DNA of 8,627 bases. Origin: Proteiniphilum sp. Its GTDB lineage: Bacteria > Bacteroidota > Bacteroidia > Bacteroidales > Dysgonomonadaceae. Both the position numbers and the translations under genes were made by a program. Of the stretch, positions 1 through 6,070 are shown one piece after another; the stretch's first letter is position 1; every line of letters begins with the position of its first letter. Location of the stretch: NCBI GenBank assembly GCA_012728465.1, contig JAAYFB010000344.1:1-8627 (forward strand), given 5' to 3'. Below the pieces are notes generated by a model. It saw only the letters and a program-made list of their open reading frames with translations, ran no database searches and was not told where the DNA came from.

Positions 1-79
1 AAAGAAAGGGTTCAAAGATATTCTTTTAATGTGTTCAGTTAGAATAAATAAAACAAAACTCAAATAAGTATAAATAACC
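1..79 (+). other. Leader of the decayed sugar operon, possibly with the tail of an upstream gene
   Basis: This A/T-rich stretch precedes the isomerase relic. Two short frames enter from the window edge: one ends at TAG 40-42 (reading ...RYSFNVFS) and one at TAA 65-67 (reading ...NKTKLK). Either could be the end of an upstream gene, but neither fragment is recognisable and only one could be real. The bases just before the relic's ATG are A/T-rich with no Shine-Dalgarno match, which is normal for Bacteroidota. I see no clear TAnnTTTG promoter box. Confidence 0.3.
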
Positions 80-178
80 ATGTCAAGAACAGTTACATTA
101 TATTCTCTGCAATGGGGAGATTTAAAATTAGAATAAATATGCCAAAAAGCAAAATCATTTGGATATGAGGGTCTTGAA
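80..178 (+). pseudogene. N-terminal relic of a sugar phosphate isomerase/epimerase-like TIM-barrel gene
   Basis: The frame from ATG 80 reads MSRTVTLYSLQWGDLKLE and then meets TAA at 134-136. The same frame continues after the stop as ICQKAKSFGYEGLE up to 178 and then hits TGA at 179-181. Together these match the start of the sugar phosphate isomerase/epimerase family (AP endonuclease 2-like TIM barrel) common in Bacteroidota, which begins roughly MxRxVTL(F/Y)...QW(A/G)DL..EE..KKAK.(F/W)GY(D/E)GLE. The TAA sits where the family usually has Glu, so a single GAA-to-TAA change would explain it. Everything after the GLE motif, some 250 or more residues of a normally ~280-350-residue protein, is absent, and sequence from a different gene follows. 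Known relatives act on keto-sugars or sugar phosphates by isomerisation, epimerisation or elimination; this fragment cannot be active. The identification is from recalled family sequence, not a search. Confidence 0.75.
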
Positions 179-890
179 TGATGTTGTATCAGCATCCTCA
201 CATTGGAACCAAGGTGCATGGTGGAATAAAAAACAACGTCCCGAATGGAGTGATATGGAGTATTGCTTGAGAAATTGGTTCAATATCAAATGGTTGAGTG
301 GAGACCATATACTTGATCAAGGTATTCATAATATTGATGTTGCTACGTGGTTTATGGGCGAATTGCCAGAGCGAGCAGTAGGTTTTGGTGGTCGTGCTAG
401 AAGGTTGACTGGGGATATTTTTGACTTCTTTAGTGTTGACTATTATTATCCAAAGAATAAACGTATGCTACACACAGCAAGACAGATTGACGATTGCGAT
501 GGTAATATTTCTGAGCAAATAATGGGGACAAAGGGTATTGCTAAACTACATGGAGGAGCTATGAAGATAGTAGATTGGGAAGATAATACATTATGGGAGT
601 ATGACTATGAAAGTAAACCTGTAAAGAATCCATATGTACAAGAGCATATCCACTTGATTGAATCGATAAGATTAAATAAAAAGATAAATCAGGCGGAAGA
701 TTTAGCAATGTCAACTTTAGTTGCAATTTTGGGACGTGAATCAGCATACACCGGAAAGTCAATTAACTGGGGTGAAATAATGGCCTCAAAGTTAAGATAT
801 GGACCAGAAGTATATGAAATGGGCCCACTTGCAGACTACCATGAAGGTGTTGTGCCTATACCAGGTAAAGATCCTGCTGCTCCAATGTGA
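159..890 (+). pseudogene. C-terminal fragment of a Gfo/Idh/MocA family oxidoreductase (Rossmann domain deleted)
   Basis: This 243-codon frame opens at TTG 159; an ATG lies at 165, and homology begins near 179 with DVVSASSHWNQGAWW. It is the substrate-binding half of a Gfo/Idh/MocA oxidoreductase. The signature GDHxxxxxxHNID block, with the catalytic-type His and Asp, is at residues 48-60, and the family C-terminal tail (YHEGVVPIPGKDP) is at the end. Full-length relatives are about 430 residues with a Tat or lipoprotein leader, a GxGxxG NAD(P)-binding motif and an EKP motif. All of these, ~190 residues, are missing. Upstream is a fragment of an unrelated isomerase in another frame, so this is a deletion scar rather than a wrong start choice. 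No ribosome site supports 159. ATG 165 overlaps the TGA (166-168) of a nine-codon frame from ATG 139, so reinitiation could still express it, but without a cofactor domain it should not be catalytic. Translation would end 44 nt before the next gene. Confidence 0.8.
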
Positions 891-934
891 TAAATGAAAA
901 TATTATTAGAATAATAAATAATATACAATTAATT

Positions 935-2284
935 ATGAGTGATAAATCTAAAAAAGTAAATAGAAGAGAGTTTTTAAGTCTCTCAGCTATGGGATTGGCT
1001 AGTCTTACCATATTGCCTAGCTGGACTATTGACGGAAAAAGAATCGCACCAAGCGATAGAGTGGTGTTGGGATTTATAGGACTTGGACGACAAGGAGTGG
1101 GCGACTTCCATTCTTTTAAGCAATGCCCTGGTGTACAAATTGCAGCTGGATGTGATGTGGATACGCTTAAGAATAAACGTTTTCAAGGACTTGTGACCGC
1201 ATGGCAAAAGTCGAAAGGACTGCCTGAGCGATGTGATACCTATGATTTTTATGAGCAAATGCTAGAACGCAAAGATATTGATGCGATAGCCATAGCAACT
1301 CCTGATCATTGGCATGCACTTAACCTAATCCACGCTTGTCAAGCAGGTAAGGATGTGTTTTGTCAAAAGCCATTGACATACACAATTGCAGAGAGTATGG
1401 CCTCTGTTAGAGCCGTCCGCGAAAATAAGCGCATCCTGCAAGTTGGAAGTCAACAGAGATCGAGTAAAGAGTTTCAGACAGCTATTGCTATGGTACGAAA
1501 TGGTAGTTTAGGCTATGTAAAAGAGATACATGCAAGAGTGGGAGAACCACCAGCACCATTTAATCTTCAAGAAGACCCAGTGCCATCTAATCTAAACTTT
1601 AATCAATGGCTTGGCCCTCTCAACTTCCCTGAAGTTCATCATAATAGTGCTATGTGTCCATCTATTGATAACCCTGAGCAAAGAGAAAAAGGTGACTGGG
1701 GTGTTTGGAGATATTATAGAGAGACAGGTAATGGATTTACGGGCGACTGGGGTGCGCATCATTTTGATATTGCTCAAGCAGCATTAGGTATGGATGGACT
1801 TACTCCTGTGGAGTATATCCCGATTGGATATAAAGGTACTAAATATTCAACAATGAAGTATGCCAATGGTCAGGTTATGACTGAGCAGCCATTCCGTGAA
1901 GATAAGCCTAATGATAAGGGTATCAACTTTATTGGAGACAAAGCATGGTTGAAGGTAGCTAGAGGTTATATAGAGTGTTCAGATCCTGATTTGTTGCAAA
2001 AATCAGAGCAATCATTTGCTGCAGGAGAGTATGAGATAAGTGCTCCTCATATGCAGAACTTTATAGATAGCGTAAAATCAAGAAAGGAGCCTATTGCACC
2101 AGTTGAGGCAGGTGCTGCTAGTACAATCCTTTGCTGTAATGTAAATATTGCTCACGAGTTGGGACGTCCAGTACATTGGGATCCAGTAACTAAAAAATAC
2201 AAGGATAATGATAAGGAGGCTCTAGCTCACAGATTATATGATTACGAGTATAGAAACCCTTATACATTACCCTATAAGATTTAA
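935..2284 (+). CDS. Tat-signal Gfo/Idh/MocA family NAD(P)-dependent oxidoreductase, probably acting on a sugar or glycoside
   Basis: I chose ATG 935 (449 residues) over the GTG at 887 because it puts a twin-arginine leader at the N-terminus: NRREFL at residues 9-14, then a hydrophobic stretch to about 29. The protein is therefore probably exported folded with its cofactor. The Rossmann fold carries GLGRQG at 49-54 and the acidic CDVD at 73-76. The usual EKP motif appears as QKP at 144-146, with the lysine kept. DHWHALN is at 124-130. The C-terminal substrate domain has GDWGAHHFDIAQ at 270-281, holding the catalytic-type His/Asp pair. Length is normal for exported relatives. These enzymes oxidise or reduce sugar hydroxyls, often at C3, using NAD(P). 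It lies 44 nt after a dead paralogue and 11 nt before the ThuA-domain gene, consistent with one operon for oxidative glycoside breakdown. The exact substrate cannot be read from the sequence. Confidence 0.9.
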   Translation: MSDKSKKVNRREFLSLSAMGLASLTILPSWTIDGKRIAPSDRVVLGFIGLGRQGVGDFHSFKQCPGVQIAAGCDVDTLKNKRFQGLVTAWQKSKGLPERCDTYDFYEQMLERKDIDAIAIATPDHWHALNLIHACQAGKDVFCQKPLTYTIAESMASVRAVRENKRILQVGSQQRSSKEFQTAIAMVRNGSLGYVKEIHARVGEPPAPFNLQEDPVPSNLNFNQWLGPLNFPEVHHNSAMCPSIDNPEQREKGDWGVWRYYRETGNGFTGDWGAHHFDIAQAALGMDGLTPVEYIPIGYKGTKYSTMKYANGQVMTEQPFREDKPNDKGINFIGDKAWLKVARGYIECSDPDLLQKSEQSFAAGEYEISAPHMQNFIDSVKSRKEPIAPVEAGAASTILCCNVNIAHELGRPVHWDPVTKKYKDNDKEALAHRLYDYEYRNPYTLPYKI

Positions 2285-2295
2285 AAAATAATTAA

Positions 2296-3066
2296 ATGAA
2301 TAATTATAGAATATTTACTATTGCCATTGTCGCCATCATTATGTCGGCAATAGGCAATGTATATGCTAAAAACCCAGAGGTAGATAACAATATTTTAAAA
2401 GGCAAAAAGGTATTGTACGTTTATGGAGGTTGGGATGGTCATCAGCCAAAGGAATGTAGAGATGTTTTTGTGCCGTGGCTCAAATCTGAGGGTGCAGAGG
2501 TTTTTGAATATCAAGATTTAACCTGTTATGATGATTCGGTATTAATGGCTAATGTTGACCTCATAATTCAACATTTTACGATGAGCAAGATAACTGGGTC
2601 GCAAGAAAAAAACCTTTGCAAAGCAGTTAAAAGAGGAGTAGGTCTTGCAGGCTGGCATGGTGGCACGGGTGATTCGTTCAGAGATAATACTGAATATCAA
2701 TATATGGTTGGTGGACAATGGGTTTCTCATCCAGGTGGTGTGATACCTTATGCTGTTAATATTATTGACCGCAAAGATCCAGTAACTAAGGGGTTGAAAG
2801 ACTTTAATATGAAGTCTGAACAGTATTATATGCACGTTGACCCTAATGTAAAAGTATTGGCTACTACTACTTTTTCTGGCGAACATGATTATTGGATTAA
2901 AGGAACTGTAATGCCTGTTGTATGGAAAAAATATTATGCCAAAGGGCGTGTTTTTTACTCATCATTGGGACACGTTGCAAGTGATTTTAATGTTCCTGAA
3001 GCATTTGAGATTATGAAGCGTGGAATCAGATGGGCTTCTGAGAGTTTGAATAATATCGATAAATAA
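2296..3066 (+). CDS. Secreted ThuA-domain protein (ThuA-like, glutamine amidotransferase fold)
   Basis: The protein has 256 residues. Residues 1-24 form a Sec signal peptide with a hydrophobic core from about 6 to 20 and a VYA cleavage motif before K25, so it is likely periplasmic or a released soluble protein; no lipobox Cys is seen. The rest is a single ThuA domain: KVLYVYGGWDGH at 38-49, GLAGWHGG at 116-123, SEQYYMHVD at 174-182, and VVWKKYYAKGRVFYSSLGH at 208-226. ThuA is named for trehalose utilisation in rhizobia, where ThuA and the oxidoreductase ThuB act together on trehalose-derived keto-sugars. Domains of this fold resemble class I amidotransferases but lack the catalytic Cys triad. 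The gene sits 11 nt after a Gfo/Idh/MocA gene, repeating the ThuB-ThuA pairing, and a hairpin terminator follows. A role in handling a 3-keto-sugar or its glycoside is inference from context. Confidence 0.88.
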   Translation: MNNYRIFTIAIVAIIMSAIGNVYAKNPEVDNNILKGKKVLYVYGGWDGHQPKECRDVFVPWLKSEGAEVFEYQDLTCYDDSVLMANVDLIIQHFTMSKITGSQEKNLCKAVKRGVGLAGWHGGTGDSFRDNTEYQYMVGGQWVSHPGGVIPYAVNIIDRKDPVTKGLKDFNMKSEQYYMHVDPNVKVLATTTFSGEHDYWIKGTVMPVVWKKYYAKGRVFYSSLGHVASDFNVPEAFEIMKRGIRWASESLNNIDK

Positions 3067-3097
3067 ATATTAAAACTGTAGATATTGTAAAAAGTAT

Positions 3098-3126
3098 TTA
3101 GGGCGTGATCTCAAATCACGCCCTAA
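3098..3126. terminator. Intrinsic terminator hairpin between convergent operons
   Basis: A perfect 12-bp stem has arms at 3098-3109 and 3115-3126, with a GC-rich GGGCGTGAT core and a 5-nt loop. It lies between the ends of two convergent transcription units (3066 and 3145). On the minus strand the stem is followed within a few bases by a run of five T, making a good terminator for the MATE/kinase-like operon. On the plus strand the following bases are only A/T-rich (TAATAGTATATAT), so termination there would be weaker. Confidence 0.8.
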
Positions 3127-3144
3127 TAGTATATATGAATAATG

Positions 3145-3798
3145 TTATTTATGCTTGCATTTGAGCACTCCATCGTATTCGTCACCAAGTTTCACTCTAA
3201 CAAACTCCTCTATAAGTTTTATGCTATTTTCCACTCCGATGCTTGAGTTAAAGCAAAGATGATATGAGTCAGCCTTTCCCCACTCTTTATTGCTATAATA
3301 GTTGTAGTAGCTAGCCCTTCTTTTATCAGTTTTCTCAATTAAATCTTGAGCTTTCTTATCACTTAGTTTATTGCGTTCTGATACTCTTTTTATTCGTTCC
3401 TCGATGTCTGCACAGATGAATATGTTTATTGCATTGGGATTATCTCTGAGTATATAGTCGGCACAACGGCCAACAAAAACACAATTATTCTTTTTATTTA
3501 AATTGCGTATTACATCACTTTGGATTCTGAATAAGGATTCGTTTCCTAAGTAATTGTCAATATATTCGTCCCCGATAAATGTAGATCGTAATCCAAATAA
3601 GCCACTAGTAAATGAGAATCCTGTCTTTTCATCTGCTTTTTCAAATACATCTTTGGCTAGACCACTTTCTTGAGATGCGATAGTTATGAGCTCTTTGTCG
3701 TAAAATGGAATGTCGAGACATTTGGCTAGTTGTTCCCCAATGTCGCGTCCTCCGCTACCCAATTGTCGTCCAATATTAATTGCAAAATTAGTTTTCAT
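3145..3798 (-). CDS. Cytidylate-kinase-like P-loop family protein
   Basis: This 217-residue protein belongs to the cytidylate-kinase-like family, which is related to but distinct from true Cmk. The N-terminus reads INIGRQLGSGGRDIGEQLA (about 7-25). This stands where Cmk has a Walker A loop, but the loop lysine is replaced (GSGGRDIG, no GKS/GKT). PFYDKELI at 31-38 and FVGRCADYILRD at 108-119 are family hallmarks; the second corresponds to a phosphate/lid-contacting Arg region. ADIEERIKRV at 130-139 and the KRRASYY segment near 159-165 resemble the lid of nucleotide kinases. No signal peptide or membrane segment is present, so it is cytosolic. ATG 3798 lies 20 nt after the MATE stop codon, implying co-transcription. 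Whether it phosphorylates CMP, another nucleotide or something else is not known from the sequence. A true CMP kinase would normally be encoded elsewhere in the genome. Confidence 0.85.
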   Translation of the reverse strand: MKTNFAINIGRQLGSGGRDIGEQLAKCLDIPFYDKELITIASQESGLAKDVFEKADEKTGFSFTSGLFGLRSTFIGDEYIDNYLGNESLFRIQSDVIRNLNKKNNCVFVGRCADYILRDNPNAINIFICADIEERIKRVSERNKLSDKKAQDLIEKTDKRRASYYNYYSNKEWGKADSYHLCFNSSIGVENSIKLIEEFVRVKLGDEYDGVLKCKHK

Positions 3799-3818
3799 AT
3801 CTTTGATTTATTAGTTGA

Positions 3819-5195
3819 TTAATTATCTTCAGCAACAATTGGAGCGTCACCATTAGCTCTAAACGATTTGAACTGACGGACAAGTAGTATTGCTGCAATT
3901 ACGCTTGAAATAGTGTCTGCAATAGGCATGCTATACCAAACTCCATTTATTCCCCAAAGGTAAGGTAATATTAATAAGCAAGGAAGCAGAAATAGTAGCT
4001 GCCTACTAAGCGACATAAATATTGATTTCTTTACCATCCCGATGCTTTGAAAAAAGTTGGCCGTAACCATTTGAAAACCAATAATTGGGAAGGTCATAAA
4101 AACAATCCTCATGCCGTTGGCAGCAAGGTCTATTAGTTCCACATCATCTGTAAATATTGAAGCTACTGCTCGTGGAAATAATTCTCCAATTAAAAAACCA
4201 GTTGTAGTAACCATAGTGGCTCTAATGATTGTTTTTTTCAATACTTGATCAACCCTTGAGTATAACTTTGCTCCAAAGTTATATCCTGCAATTGGTTGCA
4301 TTCCTTGATTGAAACCCATTACTACCATTACGAATAAGAAAGATATTCGATTTATTATCCCATATGCTCCAACTGCCAAGTCTCCCCCTGTCCTGATTAG
4401 TCCCTGATTAATAACTATAACAATTACTGTAGCAGCAGCGTTCATCATAAATGGGGAAATACCAATTGATAAGGACTCTTTGACAATTCTACTTCTTAAT
4501 TTAAATGACCCTTTTTTGAAGTGTATGAAGTTGCTCTTGTTACTGAAGAATTTTAACTGCCACATTAGCATTATAAACTGTGATATTACAGTTGCCAATG
4601 CACTGCCTTTTATGCCCCATTGAAACCCAAATATGAATAGGGGGTTCAGAATAAGATTTATAACTACTGTCATAATAGTTGCAAACATTGCTTTTTTGGG
4701 TTGTCCCATTGATCGGAGAAGGGCATTCAATCCCATAAATATATGGGTTATTATATTCCCTATAAGTATCACACTCATAAACTCTCGAGCGTAAGGCAAT
4801 GTGCCCTCGCTGGCTCCGAAGAATAATAAAATTGGGTCTAAAAAAAGTAATGACACAATTGTAAACGATAAGCCAATAATCACATTAAGCGTAATGGCAT
4901 TTCCTAAAATGACATTGGCTGAGTCATAATCCTTTTGGCCCATACGTATTGATAGTAATGTAGCAGCACCTGCACCAACTAATGACCCAAAAGCAGAGGC
5001 TAGGTTCATAAATGGGAATGTTATTGCTAAGCCTGAAATGGCTAATGCCCCAACTCCGTGTCCGATGAATATACTATCTGTAATATGGTAAATTGATGCA
5101 GCCGTCATGGCTATAATGGCAGGGAGGGAATATTGAAGCAATAACTTTCCTATATCTAATGTGCCTAACTCAGTAGGTTTTCTTGATGTACTCAT
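3819..5195 (-). CDS. MATE-family efflux transporter (MepA/DinF-like)
   Basis: At 458 residues, this is a normal length for a 12-helix MATE antiporter of the inner membrane, which exports cationic or other small organic compounds using Na+ or H+. Hydrophobic helices occur throughout in two six-helix halves joined by a basic loop near 218-240. Family landmarks are the helix-1 DSIFIGHG stretch with Asp40, the RSMGQPKKAM loop at 161-170 that ends the fourth or fifth helix region, and MGFNQGMQPIAGYNFGA at 293-309, which is characteristic of MepA-type members. ATG 5195 is preferred because it gives a short polar N-terminus (STSRKPTELGTLDIGK) before helix 1. The start is preceded by A/T-rich DNA with no Shine-Dalgarno match. 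The downstream kinase-like gene is probably in the same transcript. The substrate cannot be predicted. Confidence 0.93.
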   Translation of the reverse strand: MSTSRKPTELGTLDIGKLLLQYSLPAIIAMTAASIYHITDSIFIGHGVGALAISGLAITFPFMNLASAFGSLVGAGAATLLSIRMGQKDYDSANVILGNAITLNVIIGLSFTIVSLLFLDPILLFFGASEGTLPYAREFMSVILIGNIITHIFMGLNALLRSMGQPKKAMFATIMTVVINLILNPLFIFGFQWGIKGSALATVISQFIMLMWQLKFFSNKSNFIHFKKGSFKLRSRIVKESLSIGISPFMMNAAATVIVIVINQGLIRTGGDLAVGAYGIINRISFLFVMVVMGFNQGMQPIAGYNFGAKLYSRVDQVLKKTIIRATMVTTTGFLIGELFPRAVASIFTDDVELIDLAANGMRIVFMTFPIIGFQMVTANFFQSIGMVKKSIFMSLSRQLLFLLPCLLILPYLWGINGVWYSMPIADTISSVIAAILLVRQFKSFRANGDAPIVAEDN

Positions 5196-5209
5196 ATAAA
5201 AATTTTTAT
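5196..5209. repeat. 14-bp perfect palindrome abutting the MATE start codon
   Basis: ATAAAAATTTTTAT reads the same on both strands and touches the MATE initiation codon at 5193-5195. In RNA it would give only a weak A/U hairpin, and as DNA it could be an operator or just an A-tract/T-tract junction. Composition makes chance occurrence fairly likely. Confidence 0.3.
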
Positions 5210-5364
5210 GTGCTTAGCTCTCACATATTATAATTATTTGTAAGAATTTGCTTGTCATTAAGCTTGTGCGAGAGCATTTTTATTGGACTGTAAAAATACA
5301 AAATAATGAGGACATATTATTGATAGATTATGAATAGTTCTAATTTCGGGGTGTCACTAGTGGT

Positions 5365-5377
5365 ATTTTATAGAATT
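5365..5377 (+). repeat. 13-nt element shared with the inverted repeat upstream of the pump gene
   Basis: ATTTTATAGAATT at 5365-5377 is found again, exactly and in inverse orientation, at 6043-6055 inside the right arm of the repeat before the CusA-type gene. One copy thus lies ~130 bp upstream of each of the two metal-module genes or closer. It could be a shared regulator site; in DNA this A/T-rich, chance is not excluded. Confidence 0.35.
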
Positions 5378-5505
5378 AGTCTTATTCCATTTAATCAGTT
5401 ACACAGATCCTTATTTGCGTATGAAAATAAAATAATGTATGTTTGCCAACAATAAATATACTTTGTTGTTTAAATAAGGCGAAGAAAAAAGTACATAACT
5501 TGCAA

Positions 5506-5952
5506 ATGAAGAGAGCTTTATCCATATTTTTTCTAAACATAATGATGCTTGTTGCAATACAACCTGTTGTTGCAATGCATTTTTGTGGTGGAGAGCTACA
5601 TTCATTTGATTTGTTGAAAGCAGAAAATAATCACTCATGTTGCATATCTAAACTAGAAGTGGCCGATATATATCATTACGATATTAATTTAGCCACGGAG
5701 GTGGCAGCTGACGATTGCTGTGAGTTTGACACCGTTGAGGTATCAACTGATAATTTTCAACATCAAGCAAATAGGTTAAATCTACTCTCTCTATTTACTA
5801 TGATAGAGAATAATTGGTTTACAATAAATAATCTGTTTGCACTTAACCAACCTGAAACAGACACCGCTAACTCAGAATTAGACTTCCCCCCTAAAGGGCT
5901 TTTTATGGAAGATGTGAGCATCCTTACTTACATCTGCATTTTTCGTATTTGA
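5506..5952 (+). CDS. Small exported Cys/His protein of the HYC_CC_PP type, associated with CusA-like efflux
   Basis: I place the start at ATG 5506 (148 residues) because it begins a standard signal peptide (KRALSIFFLNIMMLVAIQPVVA); the in-frame upstream extension to 5443 would spoil it. The mature part begins with HFCGG (His25, Cys27), then has HSCC (Cys45-46), DDCC (Cys71-72) and FPPKG (Pro128-129). This spacing matches a small Bacteroidota family named for its HYC, CC and PP motifs, here with Phe in place of Tyr, found beside heavy-metal RND pump genes. The signal peptide suggests it is periplasmic, or membrane-anchored if uncleaved. Five Cys plus several His in an exported protein next to a CusA-like pump suggest metal binding or sensing, but no function is established to my knowledge. 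The pump gene starts 118 nt downstream on the same strand. Its last codons overlap the left arm of an inverted repeat. Confidence 0.75.
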   Translation: MKRALSIFFLNIMMLVAIQPVVAMHFCGGELHSFDLLKAENNHSCCISKLEVADIYHYDINLATEVAADDCCEFDTVEVSTDNFQHQANRLNLLSLFTMIENNWFTINNLFALNQPETDTANSELDFPPKGLFMEDVSILTYICIFRI

Positions 5953-6061
5953 TTAGATAGAATTATTTTAAGGTAAACATCATTGTGTTGACTCAAATCA
6001 TAAGTGATTTTGTGGCAACAGATATATCACATTACTAAAAACAATTCTATAAAATCAAATA
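5946..6061. repeat. Long imperfect inverted repeat filling the gap between the Cys-rich gene and the pump gene
   Basis: Arms at 5946-5972 and 6035-6061 pair in 23 of 27 positions, including 17 of the outer 19, and enclose 62 nt. The left arm starts inside the last codons of the small Cys-rich gene (stop TGA 5950-5952). The right arm ends just where the purine-rich AAAGGTAAAG leader of the pump gene begins. A shorter GTGAT/ATCAC pair (6004-6008 with 6026-6030) lies inside the loop. It may be an mRNA structure controlling expression of the pump relative to its small partner, or a 116-bp MITE-like insertion with terminal inverted repeats. No target duplication is obvious. Confidence 0.55.
5982..6012 (+). 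promoter_or_regulatory. Possible Bacteroidota-type promoter for the pump gene
   Basis: TGATTTTG at 6005-6012 matches the -7 consensus TAnnTTTG except for one base. ATTG at 5982-5985 provides a -33-like TTG box 19 bp upstream, the expected spacing. The -7 box ends 58 nt before the pump start, inside the loop of the inverted repeat. Such weak matches are common in A/T-rich DNA, so this is tentative. Confidence 0.25.
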
Positions 6062-6070
6062 AAGGTAAAG

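Larger units (their letters stand above)
5196..5505. other. Divergent intergenic region between the MATE operon and the metal-efflux module
   Basis: No credible gene is seen in these 310 bp. Promoters for both directions should lie here, but I find no full TTTG...TAnnTTTG pair. The nearest minus-strand match is TTATTTTG (complement of 5299-5306, one mismatch), without a good upstream box. Visible structure includes a 14-bp perfect A/T palindrome at 5196-5209 directly against the MATE start, a CACTAGTG palindrome at 5355-5362, and a 13-nt segment at 5365-5377 that recurs inverted before the pump gene. Confidence 0.5.

Noticed and set aside
899..924. AT-only inverted repeat (900-907 with 917-924) before the intact Gfo/Idh gene
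   Set aside because: Eight A/T pairs in an almost pure A/T spacer; too weak and too likely by chance to call a regulatory hairpin.
887..934. GTG start at 887 giving a 16-residue longer oxidoreductase overlapping the upstream stop
   Set aside because: The extension (INENIIRIINNIQLI) is A/T-driven filler and would bury the twin-arginine leader; ATG 935 places the leader correctly.
2542..2886. 114-codon minus-strand open frame
   Set aside because: Antisense to the conserved ThuA domain; no start signal and no recognisable protein features.
5299..5306. Minus-strand TTATTTTG as a -7 box for the MATE operon
   Set aside because: One mismatch to TAnnTTTG and no TTTG/TTG box at the right distance; not reported as a promoter.
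5443..5505. Upstream in-frame start adding 21 residues to the small Cys-rich protein
   Set aside because: The added residues (PTINILCCLNKAKKKVHNLQ) would displace a perfectly placed signal peptide. The extra CC is tempting but lies outside the family pattern.
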